DNA of 64,000 nt from the NCBI GenBank assembly GCA_963715995.1, contig OY970283.1:3038001-3102000 (forward strand). The letters run 5' to 3'. A model generated the notes under the pieces. That model saw only the letters and a program-made list of their open reading frames with translations, searched no databases and had not been told where the DNA came from. Origin of the DNA: DATBDN01 sp963715995. GTDB taxonomy: Bacteria; Actinomycetota; Thermoleophilia; Solirubrobacterales; Thermoleophilaceae. Shown here piece after piece: positions 41,256 to 50,417 of this stretch. Positions within the stretch are counted from its first letter, which is position 1, and each line of letters begins with the position of its first letter. The position numbers and the translations under genes are program-made.

Positions 41256-43112
41256 TCAGGGCGCGCCCGGAGTCAGCGCGTGCAGGCGCCGCTCCCACGC
41301 GACCAGGCAGATGAGGCTCCACGCCTCCGGGCCCGCATCGCCCGCTGCGACCACACCGGCGAGCCGGTCCGTGTCGACCAGCTCGGAGGGCGTTGCGCTG
41401 ATCCAATCGCGGGCATCGGCGCTCCACGACCCGCCGAGCAGCGAGGCGAGCGGAACGGCGAAGCCGCGCTTGTGCAGCGAGCGCCGGCCGCCGAAACGGC
41501 GCGCGGCGAGCTCGCGCAGCGGGCGCTTGCCCGCGAGCAGGCCGAGCTTGTCGCGGTCACGCAGAACGGAGGCGGCGGCGAGCACGCGCTCGTCCAGCAG
41601 CGGCACCCGCCCCTCCAGCCCGACCGCCATCGTCGCGCGGTCCTCCTTCACCAGCAGGTCTCCCGTGAGGTAGGTCGCGAGCTCGAACTCCTGGAGCGAG
41701 TCGAGGAACGAGGAGTTATCGCCGGAGAACGCGTGTGCGTCCGCCAGGGCCGTCGCGGTCGCACCCGCGTCCGCGTCGAAGCGCAGCAGCTCGGGCTGGC
41801 GGGCCGGGGCGGACTGAGTCACGAGGCCCAGGTATTGCGCGCGCGGGCTCCCGTCGCCCGCGGCGGCCACGCGACCGAGGTACGACCTGGCCAGGCGAAG
41901 GCGCCCGCTTCGCTCGCTGCCGGCCGCCACCTGCGCCACGCCGATGCTCCGGCGCAGTCGCCCCGGCAGCATCCGCACGAGCGGAAGCAGGCGGTGCGCG
42001 CGGTGGCGGTAGTAGCCGGCGAAGAGGTCGTCGCCGCCCGTGCCCGACAGGACGACCGTGACCGACTCGCGCGCCAGGCGCGCCACCGCGAGCGTGGCGA
42101 GCGCCGAGGCGTCCCCGAACGGCGCGTCGTAGGCACGCCCGACCGCCTCGACAGCGTCGGGAAAGCCGAGCGCGAGCGGCTCGACCACGTGCTGCACGCC
42201 GAGCGATGCCGCGGTGCGGCGGGCGGCAGGCGCCTCGTCATAGTCCCCACTGCCCGGGAAGCTCAGCGTGAACGCGGTCGGCTTGGCGCCGGCGTCGACC
42301 GCGTAGGCGAGGACAAGCGCGGAGTCGAGCCCGCCGGAGAGCAACACGCCGACGTCCACGTCGGCGACGAGCTGGTCTGCCACGGCGGCCCGCAAGGCCG
42401 GCTCGAGCGCCTGATCCGGCTCCCCCGCCCCGTCTCCGTGCCCGAACACGGGCTCCGCCCAGCGCAGCCGCCGCTCGCTGCCGTCGGCGGCACGGATGAT
42501 CGCGGTGCCGGGCGCCAGCGCCACGGTGCCCTCGACACCGGTCAACGGCGGCGGCACGTAGTGGAAGGTGACGTACTGACGCAGCGCTGCCAGGTCCGGC
42601 CGCGGAGCGGCCAGGCCGGCCCGCACCAGCGACATGACGTCCGAGGCAAACGCGAACCGGCCACGCGTGGTCCGCACGAGCGGCTTGATGCCCAGCCGGT
42701 CGCGCGCAAGGACCAGCTCGTGCGTGCGCGCGTCGCTCAAGGCCAGCGCGAACATGCCGTTGAGGCGGCTCAGCACGCCCGTGCCCCACTGCTCGTAGCC
42801 GTGCACGACCACCTCGGCGTCGCAGTCGCTGGAGAAGCGATGCCCGTGCTGCTCGAGCTGGCGGCGGAGCTCGCGGAAGTTGTAGATCTCGCCGTTGAAG
42901 AGCAGCGCCACGTCGCCCGTCTCGTTCAGCATCGGGTAGCGGACGCGGTCGGAGAGATCGATCACGGCCAGCCGGCTCTGAACGAGCTGATAGCCGCCGT
43001 GGCTCGCCGCGAAGGCGCCATCGGGACCGCGCGCGGCAAGCGACTCCAGCAGGTTTGCCACGGTCTGCTCGTCGCCGGCGCCCTTGGGCTCGAATCCTGC
43101 GATCCCGCACAT
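41256..43112 (-). CDS. asnB: Asparagine synthase (glutamine-hydrolysing)-type amidotransferase
   Basis: This 618-residue class II glutamine amidotransferase has catalytic Cys2 exposed in MCGIAGF, the glutaminase domain with LFNGEIYNFRELR to about residue 200, and a synthase domain with the PP-loop SGGLDS (from Ser259). Family members make asparagine, but copies in polysaccharide loci (WbmI/AsnB-like) often amidate sugar carboxylates. The neighbouring glycosyltransferases favour this second role here. The gene follows the GT with 3 nt between. Confidence 0.87.
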   Translation of the reverse strand: MCGIAGFEPKGAGDEQTVANLLESLAARGPDGAFAASHGGYQLVQSRLAVIDLSDRVRYPMLNETGDVALLFNGEIYNFRELRRQLEQHGHRFSSDCDAEVVVHGYEQWGTGVLSRLNGMFALALSDARTHELVLARDRLGIKPLVRTTRGRFAFASDVMSLVRAGLAAPRPDLAALRQYVTFHYVPPPLTGVEGTVALAPGTAIIRAADGSERRLRWAEPVFGHGDGAGEPDQALEPALRAAVADQLVADVDVGVLLSGGLDSALVLAYAVDAGAKPTAFTLSFPGSGDYDEAPAARRTAASLGVQHVVEPLALGFPDAVEAVGRAYDAPFGDASALATLAVARLARESVTVVLSGTGGDDLFAGYYRHRAHRLLPLVRMLPGRLRRSIGVAQVAAGSERSGRLRLARSYLGRVAAAGDGSPRAQYLGLVTQSAPARQPELLRFDADAGATATALADAHAFSGDNSSFLDSLQEFELATYLTGDLLVKEDRATMAVGLEGRVPLLDERVLAAASVLRDRDKLGLLAGKRPLRELAARRFGGRRSLHKRGFAVPLASLLGGSWSADARDWISATPSELVDTDRLAGVVAAGDAGPEAWSLICLVAWERRLHALTPGAP

Positions 43113-43115
43113 GCG

Positions 43116-44183
43116 TCAGCCGAGCCAGAGCTCGCGCAGCCGCGGCGCCCAGCGGGCCAGCGAGTAGCGCTCCTCGATGCGCCGGCGGCCCTCGGCGCCC
43201 AGGCGCTGGCGCAGCCCGGGATCCGCTGCGAGCGCTGCCAGGCCCTCGCCCCAATCGGAGCGCACCGGCATCGTGTAGCCGGCGTCGCCGTCGCCGACCA
43301 CGTCGCCCGTCACGCCCACCCGGTCCGCGATCACGGGGATGCCGGCGGCCATGTACTGGAGCGCCTTGTAGGCGCACTTGCCGCGGGTCCAGGAGTTGTC
43401 CGGCAGCGGCATGATCCCGATGTCCATGTCGGCGAGCGCCTGGCGCTCCGCATCCGGGGACCACGCGCGGTGCTCGACCGCGACGCGTTGCGCGGCGCCG
43501 ACATGCCCCCCGACCACGATCAGGCGAACCGGCATGTCCAGCCGCGCGGCGAAGCCGTCCAGGATCGGCAGGACGTCGTCCAGATAGCGCGCGGTGGATG
43601 CCGACCCGATCCAGCCGAGCACGATCTCGCCGCGGTCCTCGTGGTTGCGGATCTCGATGCCGCCGACGTCGATCAGCGACGGCACGACCTCGACGTGCTT
43701 GTTGTACGCGCTCACGTGCTCGGCGATGTAGTCGTTGCCGGCGATCACCTGGTCGGCGCGGCGGGCGAGCCAGCTGACCTTGGACGCGCTCCGCTTGAGC
43801 AGCGCCAGCGGGTGGCCGCCGGCCAGGCGAGCGTCCTCCCACACCGCGTCGTCGATGTCGTAGACCACGCGCCGCGCACGCGCCGCGCGCGTTTCGAGCG
43901 AGCGCGTGGGCAGCAGGTCGACCTGGCGCTGGATCACCGAGACGTCCGGGCGCGCCAGGCCTGCGAGCGCGCGGGAGAGGCGCGCGCGCGCGTGGGCCAC
44001 GTCGCGGACACGCGTCCGCACCGTGCCCGAAGCGAACTCGAGCGCCTCGTCCTCGGCGAACAGCGGCAACTCGAACAACTCGATCGAGGGCGCGAGAAAG
44101 CGCCCCGGAAGGGCAAGCCGGATCCGGAAGGCGGGGCCTTGCGGACCCTGCGCGGCCAGAGCCGCAACGGTCGGGCCGCTCAT
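43116..44183 (-). CDS. Glycosyltransferase, GT-B (group 1) family
   Basis: This 355-residue protein has a GT4/GT1-like C-terminal domain: IVLGWIGSASTARYLDDVLP, DIGIMPLPDNSWTRGKCAYKALQYMAAGIPVIAD (the EX7E-like donor site is replaced by GKCAYKALQYMAAG), and an N-terminal acceptor domain with VVYDIDDAVWED. Donor and acceptor are unknown. Its ATG overlaps the stop of the upstream GT4 gene as ATGA, so both are made together. Confidence 0.8.
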   Translation of the reverse strand: MSGPTVAALAAQGPQGPAFRIRLALPGRFLAPSIELFELPLFAEDEALEFASGTVRTRVRDVAHARARLSRALAGLARPDVSVIQRQVDLLPTRSLETRAARARRVVYDIDDAVWEDARLAGGHPLALLKRSASKVSWLARRADQVIAGNDYIAEHVSAYNKHVEVVPSLIDVGGIEIRNHEDRGEIVLGWIGSASTARYLDDVLPILDGFAARLDMPVRLIVVGGHVGAAQRVAVEHRAWSPDAERQALADMDIGIMPLPDNSWTRGKCAYKALQYMAAGIPVIADRVGVTGDVVGDGDAGYTMPVRSDWGEGLAALAADPGLRQRLGAEGRRRIEERYSLARWAPRLRELWLG

Positions 44184-45385
44184 CGCGAGCTCACCGCCGC
44201 AAGCGCCTGCCTGTAGAGGGTGTCGAGGTCGTCCATCAAGCGATCGATCGAGAAGCTCTCCATCACGTGGCGGCGTCCCGCCTCGCCGAAGCGCGAGCGC
44301 GCATCCGCGTCACCTATCAAGGCTCGCAGCATGCTCGCAAGCTGGTCGACGTCGCCGGCGTCGACCACGTAGCCGCTCTCGCCGTCGCGGATCACCGAGG
44401 CCACGCCGCCCACGCGTGTGCTCACCACGGGCAGGCCCGCAGCCTGGGCCTCGATCAGGCTCACCGGCGTGCCCTCGTTGTCGGAGGTCAGCGCCACGAC
44501 ATCGCTGGCCGCGTAGACCGCGGGCATGTCCAGGCGCATCCCCGCCCACGTCGTCACTGAACTGGTTTTCCGAGCGTCGTCGCTGTCGCGTAGATCGTCG
44601 GCCAGCTCCCCGTCGCCGACGATCAGGAAATGGACTCCAGGCAGGCCGCGCAGGCGCACGGCGGCCTCGAGGAAGCGGTCGACGCGCTTGATCGGCACGA
44701 GCCGCGCGACCAGCGTGACCACGCACGCGTCGGCAGGTATGCCGAGCTCCGACCGCAGCGCCGCGCGCGCCGCATCGCGCTCCGCCGGCTCCAGGGCGAA
44801 GCGCTCGAGGTCGAATCCGAGCGGGATGACCACGATCTGCTCGGGACGCGCGACTCCCAGGGCGACCAGGTCCTGCTTGACCTCCGCGGACACCGCGATC
44901 AGGCGCGTGCTCACACGTGCCAGCAGGCGCTCGATCGCAAGAAACACGGACGCCTTGCGCGGCGAGAAGTACCCGGTCAGCGAGTGCCCGTGGAAGGTGT
45001 GGAAGATGACCTTCGGCCGCACGCGGCGCGGCAGCGCCAGCGCCGCCAGGCGGCCAACGGTGCCGCCCTTCGCCGCATGCGTGTGGAGGATCTGGGGCCG
45101 CTCGCGGTAGAGCAGCCGCCACACGAACGCGAGCGCCCTGAGGTCGTGGAACCCGACCTCGCGCTGGAGCCCCGGCACCATCACGGGCTTCACCCCGGCC
45201 GCTGCCGCCAGATGGTCCATGTTCCCCTCGCGCGGGGCCTCTTGCCCACGGGCAAGCGTCGTCTTGTAGCCGCGCTCGGCGAGAAGGCGGGTGGCCATGA
45301 TCGCCTGGATGGCGGGGCCGCCGACGTTCAGCCGGGAGATTATGCGGACGATCCGGATCGGCCCGCGTTGCGCGGCCGTGGTCAT
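44180..45385 (-). CDS. Glycosyltransferase, GT4 family
   Basis: This 401-residue enzyme has an N-terminal acceptor half with SRLNVGGPAIQAI and HTHAAKGGTVGRLAA, and a C-terminal nucleotide-sugar half with TLVARLVPIKRVDRFLEA, FLIVGDGELADDL, and the EX7E motif in NEGTPVSLIEAQAAGLPVVST. Retaining GT4 enzymes transfer sugar from NDP donors to lipid-linked glycan. The ATG at 45385 was chosen over a TTG at 45400. It lies 7 nt after the epimerase stop, in one operon. Confidence 0.87.
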   Translation of the reverse strand: MTTAAQRGPIRIVRIISRLNVGGPAIQAIMATRLLAERGYKTTLARGQEAPREGNMDHLAAAAGVKPVMVPGLQREVGFHDLRALAFVWRLLYRERPQILHTHAAKGGTVGRLAALALPRRVRPKVIFHTFHGHSLTGYFSPRKASVFLAIERLLARVSTRLIAVSAEVKQDLVALGVARPEQIVVIPLGFDLERFALEPAERDAARAALRSELGIPADACVVTLVARLVPIKRVDRFLEAAVRLRGLPGVHFLIVGDGELADDLRDSDDARKTSSVTTWAGMRLDMPAVYAASDVVALTSDNEGTPVSLIEAQAAGLPVVSTRVGGVASVIRDGESGYVVDAGDVDQLASMLRALIGDADARSRFGEAGRRHVMESFSIDRLMDDLDTLYRQALAAVSSR

Positions 45386-45392
45386 CGGGACG

Positions 45393-46355
45393 TCAGGCAA
45401 CCGTCAGCACATCGCCGCGCTCGATCAGCGCTGCGTAGTGCTCGATGGTCACGCGCAAGCCATCCGACAGCGAGGTCGCCGGCTCGTAGCCGAGGTCCTC
45501 GCGGGCCCGGGTGATGTCGGCCACGGAATGCAGCACCTCCCCCGCCCGGGCGGCCACCTGATCGACGGCTACCGGTCGCCCGGCGATCTCCTCGATTTCG
45601 CGGATGAGCGTGTTGAGCGATACCGAGCCGCCGCAGGCGATGTTGTAGATGTGGCCGTTCGCGACCGGGCTGGCCATCGCTCTGAGGTTGGCGTCGACCA
45701 CGTTGGCGACGTAGGTGAAGTCGCGGGTCTGGGTGCCGTCGCCGTAGACCGTCGCGCGCGCGCCGGTGAGCGCAGCCGTGATGAAGCGCGGGATCACGGC
45801 CGAGTACTGCGACAGCGGATCCTGCCGCGGGCCGAAGACGTTGAAGTAGCGCAGGGCGACCGTCTCCATGCCGTACACCTCGGCAAATGCCCGGCAGTAG
45901 CCCTCGGCGGCGAGCTTGCCCACGGCGTACGGCGAGATCGGCGCCGGCGCCAGGTCCTCGCGCTTGGGCAGCTCCGGATTGGTCCCGTAGATCGAGGACG
46001 ACGACGCCATGACGACGCGGCGCACCCCACTGTCACGTGCCGCCAGGAGCAGGTTGAGCGTGCCCACCACGTTCACGGCATTGGTGGTCAGCGGGTCCTG
46101 GACCGACCGTGGCACCGACGGCAGCGCCGCCTGGTGGAGCACCACGTCACACCCGCGCACGGCCGAATGGGCGCGCTCATAGCTCTGGATGTCGCCCTCG
46201 ATCAGCTCGATGTCGCCGAGCACGGGAGCCAGGTGCTCACGCCGTCCTGTGGCGAAGTTGTCCAGCACGGACACCGCGTGGCCGTTGTCCAGCAGCGCGT
46301 ACACCAGGTGTGACCCGATGAAGCCACAACCGCCCGTGATGAGGACCTTCGTCAA
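45393..46355 (-). CDS. UDP-glucose 4-epimerase-like NAD-dependent epimerase
   Basis: This 320-residue extended SDR has GGCGFIGSHLVYALL, ASSSSIYG, PYAVGK with the catalytic Tyr/Lys, ALRYFNVFGPRQDPLSQYSAVIPRF and YGDGTQTRDFTYVANVVDA, the typical pattern of GalE/WbpP-type epimerases. It probably interconverts UDP-Glc(NAc) and UDP-Gal(NAc) for the glycan. The TTG at 46355 gives TKVLITGG directly; a longer start would overlap the divergent GT2 start. Operon head. Confidence 0.86.
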   Translation of the reverse strand: MTKVLITGGCGFIGSHLVYALLDNGHAVSVLDNFATGRREHLAPVLGDIELIEGDIQSYERAHSAVRGCDVVLHQAALPSVPRSVQDPLTTNAVNVVGTLNLLLAARDSGVRRVVMASSSSIYGTNPELPKREDLAPAPISPYAVGKLAAEGYCRAFAEVYGMETVALRYFNVFGPRQDPLSQYSAVIPRFITAALTGARATVYGDGTQTRDFTYVANVVDANLRAMASPVANGHIYNIACGGSVSLNTLIREIEEIAGRPVAVDQVAARAGEVLHSVADITRAREDLGYEPATSLSDGLRVTIEHYAALIERGDVLTVA

Positions 46356-46364
46356 GGGGTCGCC

Positions 46365-46374
46365 AGCGTAGCCT
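46365..46374. promoter_or_regulatory. Bidirectional -10 element AGCGTAGCCT (epimerase / GT2)
   Basis: Minus strand: TACGCT, 9 nt before the epimerase TTG. Plus strand: TAGCCT, 4 nt before the GT2 GTG. It is the reverse complement of the element at 49490-49499. Confidence 0.45.
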
Positions 46375-46378
46375 AGGC

Positions 46379-47332
46379 GTGCGCTCGCTACCTTCACCCG
46401 CACTGATGAGTCGCTTCGGCCCAGCGCCAGGCCGCGTGAGCGTGGTGATCCCCGTGCGCGACGGCGAGCGCTTCATCGACGAGTGCATCCGCAGCACGCT
46501 GGCCCAGACTCAGCCGGTGCACGAGGTGGTCGTGGTCGACGACGGGTCGGTCGACGGCACGGCCGACCTGGTCGCCGCGTTCGGGCCGCCGGTACGGCTC
46601 GTGCGAACCGCCGCAAGCGGCGTGTCTGCGGCACGCAACCGCGGGGTCACCGAGTCCAGCGGCGACCACATCGCCTTTCTCGACGCCGACGACGCCTGGC
46701 GACCGAACAAGGTGGAGCGCCAGCTCGATGCACTCGCGCCCTTCCGGGCGCCGCTCGGCGTCCACAGCGGCTATGTGGTCACCGACGAGAACCTGCGGCC
46801 TGTGCGCGTGGTGCGCCCGGCTCGATCCGGGCCACGGCCGGTCACGCGCGCCCTCGTGATCGAGGGTCCCGGTGTCGGCTTCTCGTTCACCGGCCTCGTC
46901 ACTCGCTCGGCGGCCGAGCGCGTGGGCGGGTTCGACGAGCGTCTGAGCACCAGCGCCGACCTGGACTACGCCTGGCGACTGGCGCAGTCGTGCGGGCTGA
47001 TCGCCATGCGCGACGCGCTGTCGCTTCACCGCATCCACGCGGTGCCCACGCAGATGCACCGCGACATCGGGCGGCTCCAGCACGACATGGAGATCGTTCT
47101 CGACGAGGCAGAGGCACTCGGGTTGGACCACGACCTCGCGCGCCGCGGCCGCGCCAACCTGACCACCTACGCGGCGATGCGGCGTCTCGGGTCGAACCCG
47201 AGCGTGGGACGGCTCAGCACGCTGGTGCGCGCGGCTGCAATCCGGCCGGCCTCGACCACACGGATGATGCTCGCCGCCAGCACGCAGCGGCCGTTTCAGC
47301 ACCTGCTGCTGCGGCGGCGCTACCGCCAGTGA
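46379..47332 (+). CDS. Glycosyltransferase, GT2 family
   Basis: This 317-residue GT-A enzyme has VSVVIPVRDGERFIDECIRS, VVVVDDGSVDGT (nucleotide site), AARNRGV and the DXD motif in FLDADDAW. The acceptor region is NFERL-like (ERVGGFDERLSTSADLDYAWRL). An ATG at 46406 is an alternative start. Inverting transfer from an NDP-sugar is expected; the sugar is unknown. Its stop overlaps the next gene's ATG as TGATG. Confidence 0.85.
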   Translation: MRSLPSPALMSRFGPAPGRVSVVIPVRDGERFIDECIRSTLAQTQPVHEVVVVDDGSVDGTADLVAAFGPPVRLVRTAASGVSAARNRGVTESSGDHIAFLDADDAWRPNKVERQLDALAPFRAPLGVHSGYVVTDENLRPVRVVRPARSGPRPVTRALVIEGPGVGFSFTGLVTRSAAERVGGFDERLSTSADLDYAWRLAQSCGLIAMRDALSLHRIHAVPTQMHRDIGRLQHDMEIVLDEAEALGLDHDLARRGRANLTTYAAMRRLGSNPSVGRLSTLVRAAAIRPASTTRMMLAASTQRPFQHLLLRRRYRQ

Positions 47333-48624
47333 TGACCGCGCTGCGCTTCGCGATCATCAGCTCCTGCTCGGAGACCTGGGGCGGCAGCGAGGAGTTGTGG
47401 TTCGAGGCGGCGTGTGCGCTGCGCGACCGTGGTCACCGGGTCGAGGTCTTCAAAGCGCACGTCGACGCGGACCACCCGCGCATTCGCGAGTTGAAAGCAC
47501 GCGGCTGCGGTGTGCACGATCTCAACCGCTGGGGACCCGCAGTGCTGTGGTACGCCGCGAGCTCTCCGCTGGTCGCGCCGTTCGCGGTACGGCTGCAGAT
47601 GCTCAGCGCGGGCCCGCGCCTGATGTTTCCCAGGCGTCCCGATCTGGCGATCGTCTCCCAGGGCGGCAATTTCGACGGCGCGAACCTCGCGCGGCTGTGC
47701 CGCCGCTTGAAGATCCCGTACGTGCTGGTCTCGCAGAAGGCGTCGCCCCTGTACTGGCCGCCCGACGTTTCGCGGAGCTACATCCGCGCCGTCCACGAGG
47801 ACGCGCTCCGGACGGTCTTCGTCAGCCGCCACAACCTCGAGCTCACTCGGAACCAGCTCAACGCCGACCTGCCCCGCGCGGCGGTGGTCGACAACCCGGT
47901 GCTCCTCGGGCGTGACGGACCGCTGCCCTGGCCCGCGGATGACGGCGGCCCTATCCGCCTCGCGTGCATCGGCCGGCTGTATGTGATGGAGAAGGGGCAC
48001 GACATCCTGATCGACGTGCTCGCGCGCCCGCGCTGGCGCGAGCGGCCGATCACCGTTGACATCTACGGCAGCGGCCTCCACCGGCAGTCGATCGCGGAGA
48101 TGGCGGCGCGCCGCGGGCTGCACAACGTGACGGTGCATGATTTCGAAGCCGACATCGAGTCGGTGATGCGCGACCACCACGGCATCGTGCTGCCGTCGCG
48201 CACCGAAGGCATGCCGCTGGTCGTTCACGAAGCCATGGCATGCGGACGCATCGCGATCGTGACCGATGCCGGCGGCACCGCAGAACTGGTGGAAGACGGA
48301 GTCAACGGCTTCGTGGCAACCGACCCCGGGCCCAACGCATTCGACGAGGCGCTCGAGCGGGCATGGCGGTCGCACAGCGACTGGCCGCAGATCGCGGCAC
48401 GGGCGGCGGAGCGGCTCGCGAAGCTGGTCGCGGGCCGTCCTGAATCGCCGCTGGCCGACATCGCGCTGAACCCGTCAGCGGCTGTAGAGCGGGCGCAGCA
48501 TGAGCTTCCAGACCTCGTCGGCCGTGACCCAGAGCGCGGGCACGAACAGGAGCGTGTGGGCACCGAGGACCACGAGGTCGGCGGGCCGCCGCCAACTCAG
48601 CTGGGCCAGCAGCGCGAGCGGTAA
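47332..48624 (+). CDS. Glycosyltransferase, GT4 family
   Basis: This 430-residue enzyme has an N-terminal acceptor domain with SSCSETWGGSEELWFEAACALRDRGHRV and SQKASPLYWPPD, and a donor half with LACIGRLYVMEKGHDILIDVLA and the EX7E region RTEGMPLVVHEAMACGRIAIVTD. It is translationally coupled to the GT2 gene. The last ~50 residues overlap the convergent UbiA gene by 150 nt and look unnatural (GHEQERVGTEDHEVGG). A TGA in another frame at 48467 would end it cleanly just before that gene, so the C-terminus may be shifted. Confidence 0.83.
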   Translation: MTALRFAIISSCSETWGGSEELWFEAACALRDRGHRVEVFKAHVDADHPRIRELKARGCGVHDLNRWGPAVLWYAASSPLVAPFAVRLQMLSAGPRLMFPRRPDLAIVSQGGNFDGANLARLCRRLKIPYVLVSQKASPLYWPPDVSRSYIRAVHEDALRTVFVSRHNLELTRNQLNADLPRAAVVDNPVLLGRDGPLPWPADDGGPIRLACIGRLYVMEKGHDILIDVLARPRWRERPITVDIYGSGLHRQSIAEMAARRGLHNVTVHDFEADIESVMRDHHGIVLPSRTEGMPLVVHEAMACGRIAIVTDAGGTAELVEDGVNGFVATDPGPNAFDEALERAWRSHSDWPQIAARAAERLAKLVAGRPESPLADIALNPSAAVERAQHELPDLVGRDPERGHEQERVGTEDHEVGGPPPTQLGQQRER

Positions 48625-49482
48625 AGCGGCGACGTACCACGTGTGCAGCAGGATCCGGTAGGGCGGTGCCGGCCTGGCGACCACCACGCGTGAGCCGAAC
48701 ACCCGCGCGCGGCGCCACTCGAAGACCGCGTATGGCACGAGCGTGAGTGCAGCGGGCCAGGCGTCCGCCAGCCAGAGGACGGCAGCGAGGCCCACGACCT
48801 CGAGCGGCAGCGCGATGCGGACACCGACCTGGCGCGCGAGCACCGGCCGCATGCGCCCGAGCGTTGCGACGCGGGAGGACTCGTCGGCGGCACGGTCGCC
48901 GAGCTGGTGGAGGATCGCGCCACGCAGGCCCATTCCGAGCGCCCAGACGACGACCGCGGCGTACCACCGCCACGGCCGGTCGACGGTCCGCGCGTGCAGC
49001 ATCAGGGCTGCCGCGAACAGCATCGGCGCGATGTGCGCGCCCACCGCGTCGGCCAGGCAGCCGGCCAGCCCGCGCGCCTTGAGCCGTACGGGCCTGAGCG
49101 AGTAGAGAGCGAACGCCAGCCAAGCCGCGATGTATGCGACAAGCAGAAGCGGACTGGAGCCACACACGAAGACGACGACCGCCACGCCCCCAGCGATGCT
49201 CGACACGAGCAGCGCCCGCGCGAGCGCCGGGTGATCGGCGGCTCGGTTGGCCTTGCCGGCCGCGCGGTCGTCCTCGGTGTCGGTGAGGTCGTTGAGAACG
49301 CTCACGTAGAGCGCTCCGACGGCCAGCGCGACGAGCAGGAGAGCCAGCCTGCCCGCATCTGTCGCCGCGCTGCGATCCGCGAACAGCTCCGTCGCGTAGG
49401 CCGCTGCGAGGAGCGGCGCGAGCTTGTGGGACCACCACTCCTCGCCGCGCGAAACCGCGAGTAGGGAGCGCGGGCCCATCAT
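48475..49482 (-). CDS. UbiA-family prenyltransferase
   Basis: This 335-residue membrane protein has about eight hydrophobic helices and the first aspartate motif NDLTDTEDDR at 64-73 (NDxxDxxxD); the second Asp motif is in HQLGDRAADE. The family moves prenyl chains onto aromatic acceptors or, in decaprenyl-phosphoribose synthase, onto PRPP. The glycan locus favours an arabinan-lipid-like role, but quinone pathways are equally possible. ATG at 49482, TAGCCT 7 nt upstream. Confidence 0.8.
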   Translation of the reverse strand: MMGPRSLLAVSRGEEWWSHKLAPLLAAAYATELFADRSAATDAGRLALLLVALAVGALYVSVLNDLTDTEDDRAAGKANRAADHPALARALLVSSIAGGVAVVVFVCGSSPLLLVAYIAAWLAFALYSLRPVRLKARGLAGCLADAVGAHIAPMLFAAALMLHARTVDRPWRWYAAVVVWALGMGLRGAILHQLGDRAADESSRVATLGRMRPVLARQVGVRIALPLEVVGLAAVLWLADAWPAALTLVPYAVFEWRRARVFGSRVVVARPAPPYRILLHTWYVAALPLALLAQLSWRRPADLVVLGAHTLLFVPALWVTADEVWKLMLRPLYSR

Positions 49483-49489
49483 GCGCCTG

Positions 49490-49499
49490 AGGCTACGCT
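49490..49499. promoter_or_regulatory. Bidirectional -10 element AGGCTACGCT (UbiA / sulfotransferase)
   Basis: Minus strand: TAGCCT, 7 nt before the UbiA ATG. Plus strand: TACGCT, 6 nt before the sulfotransferase GTG. The gap between the two start codons is only 23 bp, so both transcripts are probably leaderless. Confidence 0.58.
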
Positions 49500-49505
49500 G
49501 CGGCC

Positions 49506-50417
49506 GTGGCAGAGCCGGCCTCGCTCCCGCACCTGATCCACATCGGTTACCCGAAGGCTGGGTCCACGTTCCTGCAGGTCTGGTTCGCTGCCCATCCTCA
49601 GATCGCGTACGCCGAGGGCGGCATCGCCGGGTATCGCGACGTCTGGTCGATCGCCGCGGAGGCGGTGGAACCGAACCCGGATCACCGGCTGCGCGCGACG
49701 AGTGCCGAGGCGCTGAGCACTCCGACGGAATGGGCGGGCGGGGGCGGCCACTGGCATGGATCGCAGCCAACCCTGGCTGCTGATTCCGTGGAGCGAGCGT
49801 CCGCCCACCTCGGCGCGCTCTTTCCGACAGCGTCCGTTCTGATCGTCACCCGCGGGTTCCGCTCCGCGATCGCCTCGACATATTCCCAGCTGGTTCGCGA
49901 AGGTCTCAGCTTGCCGTTCAACAGGGATACCGTCGCGCTCGCGGTCGCGGAGCGCGGTGCGATGTGGGACTACGACGGCATCATCGCGGCGTACACGTCT
50001 AGGTTCGAGCGGGTGCTCGTTCTTCCCTACGAGATGCTGCGCGACGACCCCGACGGCTTCACCCGCGGGTTGGAGGTGGAGCTTGGCCTCGATCACGCCG
50101 AGCTGCCGCTCGCGCGGGTCAACGAAGCCCTGTCGCCACTCGAGCTCGCGTGGTACCCCCGGCTTTCCGGCGTGCTCATGGACCTCCCGCTGCCCGGGCG
50201 CTGGCGCCAGCGGGCGCTCAATCGGTGGACGAACGTGACCAGGCGGAACGGCCTCGCTCGCGGCATACGCCTGCTTCAGAAGGTCCGGCCTGTCCAGCCG
50301 TGGCGCGACGACGCGCTGACCGACGATCTCCTCGACACGTTGCGCGGCCGGAGTGAGTCCCTGCGCGCGAACCCCCTCTACGCCCCCTATCGGGACGACT
50401 ATCTGTTGACGCCGTAG
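49506..50417 (+). CDS. Sulfotransferase
   Basis: This 303-residue enzyme has the 5'-phosphosulfate-binding motif YPKAGST at residues 15-21 and the 3'-phosphate segment TRGFRSAIASTYSQ near residue 115. Members transfer a sulfuryl group from PAPS to glycans, lipids or proteins. The catalytic base and acceptor cannot be named. GTG at 49506. Its stop abuts the stop of the convergent exporter ATPase with no gap. Sulfation of the exported glycan is the natural reading. Confidence 0.82.
   Translation: MAEPASLPHLIHIGYPKAGSTFLQVWFAAHPQIAYAEGGIAGYRDVWSIAAEAVEPNPDHRLRATSAEALSTPTEWAGGGGHWHGSQPTLAADSVERASAHLGALFPTASVLIVTRGFRSAIASTYSQLVREGLSLPFNRDTVALAVAERGAMWDYDGIIAAYTSRFERVLVLPYEMLRDDPDGFTRGLEVELGLDHAELPLARVNEALSPLELAWYPRLSGVLMDLPLPGRWRQRALNRWTNVTRRNGLARGIRLLQKVRPVQPWRDDALTDDLLDTLRGRSESLRANPLYAPYRDDYLLTP

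Noticed and set aside
43055..43110. tRNA-like GGCTCGAATCC segment
   Set aside because: It lies inside asnB and has no matching acceptor or anticodon arms.
41253..44216. 987-codon plus-strand frame antisense to asnB and a glycosyltransferase
   Set aside because: Arg/Ala/His-rich without motifs; the minus strand carries MCGIAGF and SGGLDS.
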